Both the position numbers and the translations under genes were made by a program. The notes under the pieces are model-generated. The model was given only the letters and a program-made list of their open reading frames with translations. It did no database searches and was not told the DNA's origin. From contig CANFCA010000016.1 in assembly GCA_947445045.1 (NCBI GenBank), forward strand, positions 1 to 10,774: 10,774 nucleotides of DNA, read 5' to 3'. This DNA is from Gallionellaceae bacterium (lineage in GTDB: Bacteria > Pseudomonadota > Gammaproteobacteria > Burkholderiales > Gallionellaceae). How positions within the stretch are numbered: the first letter of the stretch is position 1; the number at the start of each line of letters is the position of its first letter. Of the stretch, positions 6,520-10,774 are shown piece by piece.

Positions 6520-7575
6520 ATGAAACGCTCCCTGCCTGTATTCATCTTTGTTATCGCCTTGACCGCTTGTAGTAAAGAAACACCGCCTCCCGCGAAAATT
6601 GAACAACCTGCGTTGACCCAAATCGTGGGCGCATCGGCAAGCGATAGCAGCAACGTTTATAGCGGCGAAATTTGTGCGCGCCACGAGACGCAATTGGGTT
6701 TTCGGATTGGTGGAAAAATCGTTGAACGGTTGGTGGATGTTGGGTCGCAGGTTAAGGTGGGTCAGGTATTGGCGCGTGTAGATGGCGTAGATAGTGGCTT
6801 GCAAGTTAGTTCTGCCGAGGCGCAATTGCAATTGGCAGAGGCCGATGCAAAGCGGTATCGTGATCTATTCAGCAAAAAATTCGTTAGCCAATCTGCTTTG
6901 GATACAAAAGAAACCGTGCTGAAATCTGCTGCTGCCCAAGCGGGATTGGCACGTAATCAATCGGCTTACACCGCATTACAAGCAGAGCATGCGGGGGTGA
7001 TTTCGGCGACCTTGGCAGAAGTGGGGCAGGTGGTAAGTGCGGGGCAGCCGGTGGTGCGCTTGGCAGAAAGTGGTGAACGTGAAGTATTGATTGCTGTACC
7101 TGAATCGCAATTTTCTAAACTCAAAATCGGTGCTGCCGCAGAGGTGATGCTGTCGTCCGACGACAACACTGAGTTGCGATTGTCAGGGCATTTGCGTGAG
7201 CTTTCACCTGCTGCGGATGCGGCGAGCCGAACTTATGCAGCACGTATTGCATTGAATCAATCGCGCGGGGATGTGGCGTTGGGTATGACTGCCAAAGTGC
7301 GATTTGCATCTAAACAAAATGGCAACGCTATCGTGATTCCGCTCACGGCGATTTTCCAACAAGGTGATCAAGCTGCTGTGTGGATCGTTGCGGCGGATCA
7401 TTCGATCAGCCTACGACCTATTAAAATAGCCGCTTACCGCGATGCAGGGGCGGTGGTTAACAGTGGTCTGGTGGCAGGTGAACGCATCGTCAGCGCGGGT
7501 GTGCATAAGCTGAATGCAGGAGAAAAAATCCACGCGATTCAAACTAGTGCGGCTGAATCAGGTTCTGCGCAATGA
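6520..7575 (+). CDS. RND efflux periplasmic adaptor, lipoprotein (AcrA/MexA/HlyD family)
   Basis: Adaptor of a multidrug-type tripartite pump, 351 residues, near the usual 360-400. The N-terminus MKRSLPVFIFVIALTACSKE carries a lipobox LTAC, so it should be cut and acylated at C17. Half-motifs of the lipoyl/barrel-sandwich domain are seen at about 58-90 (LGFRIGGKIVERLVDVGSQV, then KVGQVLARVD) and 155-185 (AGVISATLAEVGQVVSAGQP). An alpha-helical hairpin lies between them at about 92-150 (Ala/Gln/Glu-rich, KRYRDLFSKKFVSQSALD). The beta-barrel follows (about 186-260), then the membrane-proximal domain. The gene has its own promoter upstream and overlaps the permease gene by 4 bp (ATGA). The ribosome site is weak. 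The substrate is unknown; the absence of Met/His-rich metal segments separates it from CusB. Confidence 0.93.
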   Translation: MKRSLPVFIFVIALTACSKETPPPAKIEQPALTQIVGASASDSSNVYSGEICARHETQLGFRIGGKIVERLVDVGSQVKVGQVLARVDGVDSGLQVSSAEAQLQLAEADAKRYRDLFSKKFVSQSALDTKETVLKSAAAQAGLARNQSAYTALQAEHAGVISATLAEVGQVVSAGQPVVRLAESGEREVLIAVPESQFSKLKIGAAAEVMLSSDDNTELRLSGHLRELSPAADAASRTYAARIALNQSRGDVALGMTAKVRFASKQNGNAIVIPLTAIFQQGDQAAVWIVAADHSISLRPIKIAAYRDAGAVVNSGLVAGERIVSAGVHKLNAGEKIHAIQTSAAESGSAQ

Positions 7576-10500
7576 AAGGCCCCAACCTTTCCGCATGGGC
7601 ACTCACGCACCAGTCTATGGTGGTGTTCCTCATCTTCGTATTGTCGGGCGCTGGCATCATTTCTTATATGAATTTGGGGCGGTCAGAAGATCCTGATTTC
7701 ACTTTCAAGGTGATGGTGGTGCGCACCTTATGGCCGGGTGCTACGGCGCAAGAAGTGGAACGCGAACTAAGTGAACGTATCGAGAAAAAATTGCAGGAAG
7801 CGCCTTGGGTGGATGTCATACGTTCCGCCTCTAAGCCCGGCGAATCGTTAGTTTTCGTGATTCTGAAAGATTACACGCCGAAAAAAGATGTGCCTGATGC
7901 GTGGTATCAAGTCCGCAAAAAACTAAACGACATCAGGCAAACTTTACCCGCTGGTGTGCAAGGACCGTTTCCGAATGATGAGTTCGGTGACGTGCAAATC
8001 AATATCTTCGCGTTGACGGGCGATGGTTTTGACCTCGCCGCGTTGCGTCGTTATGCAGACCGCATCGCGCTGGATTTGAAAGCCGTGCCGGATGTGAAGC
8101 GCGTTGAGATGATAGGCGTGCAAGATGAAAAGATTTACATTGATGCATCACCTACACGCCTCGCCAGCTTTGGTATTACGCCACAACAAATTTCTGAAGC
8201 TTTGCAAAAACAAAACGCTGTCAATCCGGCGGGGTTTATCGAGACTGACACTAATCGTATTCGGATTCGGGTCAGTGGGGGATTTGATACCGTCGAACAT
8301 GTGCGCGATGCGGATTTGTTGGTCAATGGTCAGCATTTTCGCTTGGGTGATATTGCCAAAGTTACACGGGGTTTGTCTGATCCGGCCAGCCCTACTATGC
8401 GCGTTAAAGGCCAGCCTGCAATTGGCTTAGGCGTGGTGATGGCGAAGGGTGGCAACGTCATTGATCTCGGTGAAAATTTGCAGCAAGCCATGCAGAAAAT
8501 CACTGCCGAATTACCTGCTGGCGTGGAAGTTCATGTGGTGGCGAATCAACCTGAAGTTGTCAAAGGGTCGATCAAGTTGTTTGAAGAATCGCTCGCCGAG
8601 GCGGTGCTGATTGTGTTGGCCGTGACCTTCTTGAGCTTGGGTTGGCGCACGGGTACGGTGGTGGCATTGTCGATTCCGCTAGTGTTGGCGATTACTTTTT
8701 TTATGATGAAGCTATTCGGCATCGACTTGCAGCGTATCTCGCTCGGCGCGTTGGTGATTGCCTTGGGCCTTTTAGTTGATGATGCCATTATTGCAGTTGA
8801 AATGATGGTGGTGAAAATGGAGCAGGGCTGGGAACGCACTAAAGCCGCCACCTTTGCCTATACCTCCACAGCGTTCCCGATGCTCACCGGCACGATGATT
8901 ACCGCAGCGGCGTTTACGCCAGTGGGATTTTCCAAGTCTGCCGCGAGCGAATACACCATCTCGATTTTCCAAGTGGTGACGATTGCGTTGGGGATTTCGT
9001 GGATCGTCGCGGTGGTATTTACACCGTATCTCGGCTACAAATTATTAGATCAAAAAAAGCTCATGGCAAAAGCCCAGCAACATAGCGAAGATGTCTACGA
9101 CACGCCGTTCTATCGGCGTTTTCGCGCGGTGGTGGAATGGTGTTTGAGCAATCGCTGGAAAGTCATAGTCGCAACTGTGTTGATATTTGTGCTGTCGATT
9201 ATGGCGTTCGGCAAGGGTGTGCAAAAACAATTTTTCCCTTCTGCAAGCCGTTTGGAGTTAATGGTGGATGTGTGGTTGCCGCAAAGTGCATCGCTCAAAG
9301 CCACTGAACATGAGGTGCAGCGCATTGAGGCGTTGCTCAAAGATGACACCGCGATTGCTTCGTATTCTTCTTATGTGGGCAATGGCGCACCGCGATATTT
9401 TTTATCGTTAGACCAGCAGTTGTTCGCCGATAACTTTGGGCAGTTCGTCATCGTCACTAAAGGGTTGACTGAACGCGAAGATTTAAAGCATCGGCTTGAA
9501 GCAAAATTCGCAGCAGCAGATAGTGGTTTTTCACACCTGCGCGTGCGCGTAGTGCGTTTGGAAAATGGACCGCCGATTGGTTACCCTGTGCAGTTTCGCG
9601 TGATGGGTGAGGACCTAACCATGTTGCGCGAAATCTCCGAACAAGTGGCTAATCTGATGCGTGCCAACGTGCATTTGCAAAATGTGAATTTTGATTGGAA
9701 TGACAAAATCAAAAGCATCCAAGTAGAGGTGAATCAGGATAGGGCGCGACAATTGGGCACGTCTAGTCAAGAAATTTCACTTGCCTTGCAAGGCTGGTTG
9801 AATGGCGTGGCGATGACGCAATATCGTGAGGCAGACCAATTGATTGATGTAGTGTGGCGCGGCAAAGTGGGCGATGCGCGGCAGTTAGATCAAATCCCCA
9901 ATCTCGATATTCCCCTGTCTGGCGGACGGCACGTGCCGCTGGCACAAGTTGCCAAATTAGTTCCCGTGTTGGAAGAGGGGCTGATTTGGCGACGCAACCG
10001 TTTGCCTACGATGACGGTGCGTGCAGACATGGCGGATAAAACGCAGGGCGATACTGTATCTGCTGAAATAAACACTCAGCTCGCCGAAGTGCGCGCCAAA
10101 TTGCCTGTGGGTTATCGAATCGAAACGGGCGGTAGTGTGGAAGAATCCGCCAAGGGTGAAACGGCTATCAAGGCTGTGATGCCGTTGATGTTGGTGGGCG
10201 TGATTACGCTGTTGATGATACAACTGCAAAGCATCAGCCGCACCGTGATCGTATTGCTCACTGCCCCACTCGGCTTGATTGGTGTGACCATCGCGCTGTT
10301 GATATTCCAAGTGCCGTTCGGCTTTGTGGCGAACTTGGGATTTATCGCATTGGCGGGAATGATTATGCGCAACTCGGTAATCTTGGTCGATCAAATCCGT
10401 CAAGATGAAGCAGAAGGTAAGAGTCAATGGCAAGCGATAGTTGGTTCAACTGTCAGACGTTTTCGTCCCATCATGCTGACCGCCGCCGCTGCGATATTGG

Positions 10501-10640
10501 CGATGATACCGCTGACGCGCCAAGTGTTTTGGGGGCCGATGGCCGTGTCGATTATGGGCGGCTTGGTAGTGGCGACGATGCTCACGTGTTTGTTCTTGCC
10601 CGCGCTATATGCGGCTTGGTTTCGAGTGAAAAAAGTATAA
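7572..10640 (+). CDS. RND efflux permease, multidrug (HAE-1-like) type
   Basis: Inner-membrane proton/drug antiporter of 1022 residues, full length for the family. It has a first membrane helix at about 14-34 and a large periplasmic loop with the porter signatures VRTLWPGATAQEVERELSER and the DEFGDVQINIFALTGDGFD region. A membrane block at about 335-490 includes the proton-relay motif GLLVDDAIIAVE, with D403 and D404 equivalent to AcrB D407/D408. The second half repeats this layout, with a helix at about 531-550, a second periplasmic loop, and a final membrane block from about 866. In the second half the position of the AcrB relay Lys (K940) appears to be Arg (R933 in GMIMRNSVILVD). The start ATG overlaps the adaptor stop by 4 bp. 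No outer-membrane channel follows, so it probably borrows a TolC-type protein encoded elsewhere. The substrate cannot be read from the sequence. Confidence 0.95.
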   Translation: MKGPNLSAWALTHQSMVVFLIFVLSGAGIISYMNLGRSEDPDFTFKVMVVRTLWPGATAQEVERELSERIEKKLQEAPWVDVIRSASKPGESLVFVILKDYTPKKDVPDAWYQVRKKLNDIRQTLPAGVQGPFPNDEFGDVQINIFALTGDGFDLAALRRYADRIALDLKAVPDVKRVEMIGVQDEKIYIDASPTRLASFGITPQQISEALQKQNAVNPAGFIETDTNRIRIRVSGGFDTVEHVRDADLLVNGQHFRLGDIAKVTRGLSDPASPTMRVKGQPAIGLGVVMAKGGNVIDLGENLQQAMQKITAELPAGVEVHVVANQPEVVKGSIKLFEESLAEAVLIVLAVTFLSLGWRTGTVVALSIPLVLAITFFMMKLFGIDLQRISLGALVIALGLLVDDAIIAVEMMVVKMEQGWERTKAATFAYTSTAFPMLTGTMITAAAFTPVGFSKSAASEYTISIFQVVTIALGISWIVAVVFTPYLGYKLLDQKKLMAKAQQHSEDVYDTPFYRRFRAVVEWCLSNRWKVIVATVLIFVLSIMAFGKGVQKQFFPSASRLELMVDVWLPQSASLKATEHEVQRIEALLKDDTAIASYSSYVGNGAPRYFLSLDQQLFADNFGQFVIVTKGLTEREDLKHRLEAKFAAADSGFSHLRVRVVRLENGPPIGYPVQFRVMGEDLTMLREISEQVANLMRANVHLQNVNFDWNDKIKSIQVEVNQDRARQLGTSSQEISLALQGWLNGVAMTQYREADQLIDVVWRGKVGDARQLDQIPNLDIPLSGGRHVPLAQVAKLVPVLEEGLIWRRNRLPTMTVRADMADKTQGDTVSAEINTQLAEVRAKLPVGYRIETGGSVEESAKGETAIKAVMPLMLVGVITLLMIQLQSISRTVIVLLTAPLGLIGVTIALLIFQVPFGFVANLGFIALAGMIMRNSVILVDQIRQDEAEGKSQWQAIVGSTVRRFRPIMLTAAAAILAMIPLTRQVFWGPMAVSIMGGLVVATMLTCLFLPALYAAWFRVKKV

Positions 10641-10718
10641 CTTTATGTTGCAGCCCGCGAAGCACTCTAAACAGAAGTGTCATAAACAATCGGTATACTT
10701 TAAAAAACTTCATCTCTA

Positions 10719-10762
10719 AATGCTAGGTGAAGTCCAGTGTGGCGCACCTTAGCATTGTTTTT
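10719..10762 (+). terminator. Likely intrinsic terminator after the RND operon
   Basis: AATGCTAGGTG (10719-10729) pairs with CACCTTAGCATT (10745-10756), giving 11 bp with one bulged T, and TTTTT (10758-10762) follows after one G. It lies 78 bases past the permease stop. An upstream ACTTCA (10707-10712) can pair instead with TGAAGT (10728-10733), which overlaps the left arm by two bases. Confidence 0.6.
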
Positions 10763-10774
10763 GCAACGAACTTA

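Noticed and set aside
9957..10433. 158-codon open frame opposite the permease
   Set aside because: Antisense shadow of a confidently coding region; composition is not protein-like.
1..10774. CRISPR array, tRNA, rRNA, insertion sequence or transposase gene
   Set aside because: I looked for regular short repeats with spacers, clover-leaf genes and transposase-like proteins and saw none. The only repeats are the two palindromic elements.

Overview
The window looks like a chromosomal piece of a Gram-negative bacterium. The evidence is two tripartite RND efflux systems, secreted and outer-membrane proteins with signal peptides, moderate GC content and REP-like palindromic repeats of the TTCG-CCCTGA/GTCGAAGGG type. 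A betaproteobacterium is my best guess (for example Nitrosomonadales such as Gallionellaceae or Methylophilaceae). That is inference from gene style and repeats, not from a marker gene.

Left part (1-3958, minus strand): a copper/silver efflux operon read right to left. It runs from a small secreted Met/His/Cys-rich protein (3958-3572) to cusC (outer-membrane channel), cusB (periplasmic adaptor) and cusA (inner-membrane RND pump, cut by the window edge). cusC and cusB overlap by 4 bp, and cusB and cusA are 1 bp apart. CusB has a Met triad at M50/M64/M66, the pattern of the Cu(I)/Ag(I) site of E. coli CusB, which supports monovalent copper/silver as substrate.

Middle (3959-5029): a divergent intergenic region, then, on the plus strand, an ECF-type sigma factor and a 110-residue Cys-rich small membrane protein whose Shine-Dalgarno sequence overlaps the sigma stop codon. 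The divergent arrangement suggests, without proving it, that this pair senses a signal and controls the metal operon or its own operon.

Cassette (5030-6431): an Old Yellow Enzyme/NemA-type ene-reductase gene lies between two directly oriented copies of one palindromic repeat (95 bp and about 159 bp). The second copy carries about 60 extra bases.

Right part (6457-10640, plus strand): a two-gene RND multidrug-type efflux operon (lipoprotein adaptor plus 1022-residue permease, 4-bp overlap). It sits behind a good sigma-70-like promoter (TTGACA, 17 bp, TACATT) with a strong inverted repeat covering the spacer and part of the -10. No outer-membrane partner is encoded next to it, and a likely intrinsic terminator lies at 10719-10762. 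Overall the window is a metal and xenobiotic defence region. Most of it is recognisable. The least described parts are the sigma/Cys-rich membrane protein pair, the small secreted protein at the head of the cus operon, and the repeat-flanked reductase.
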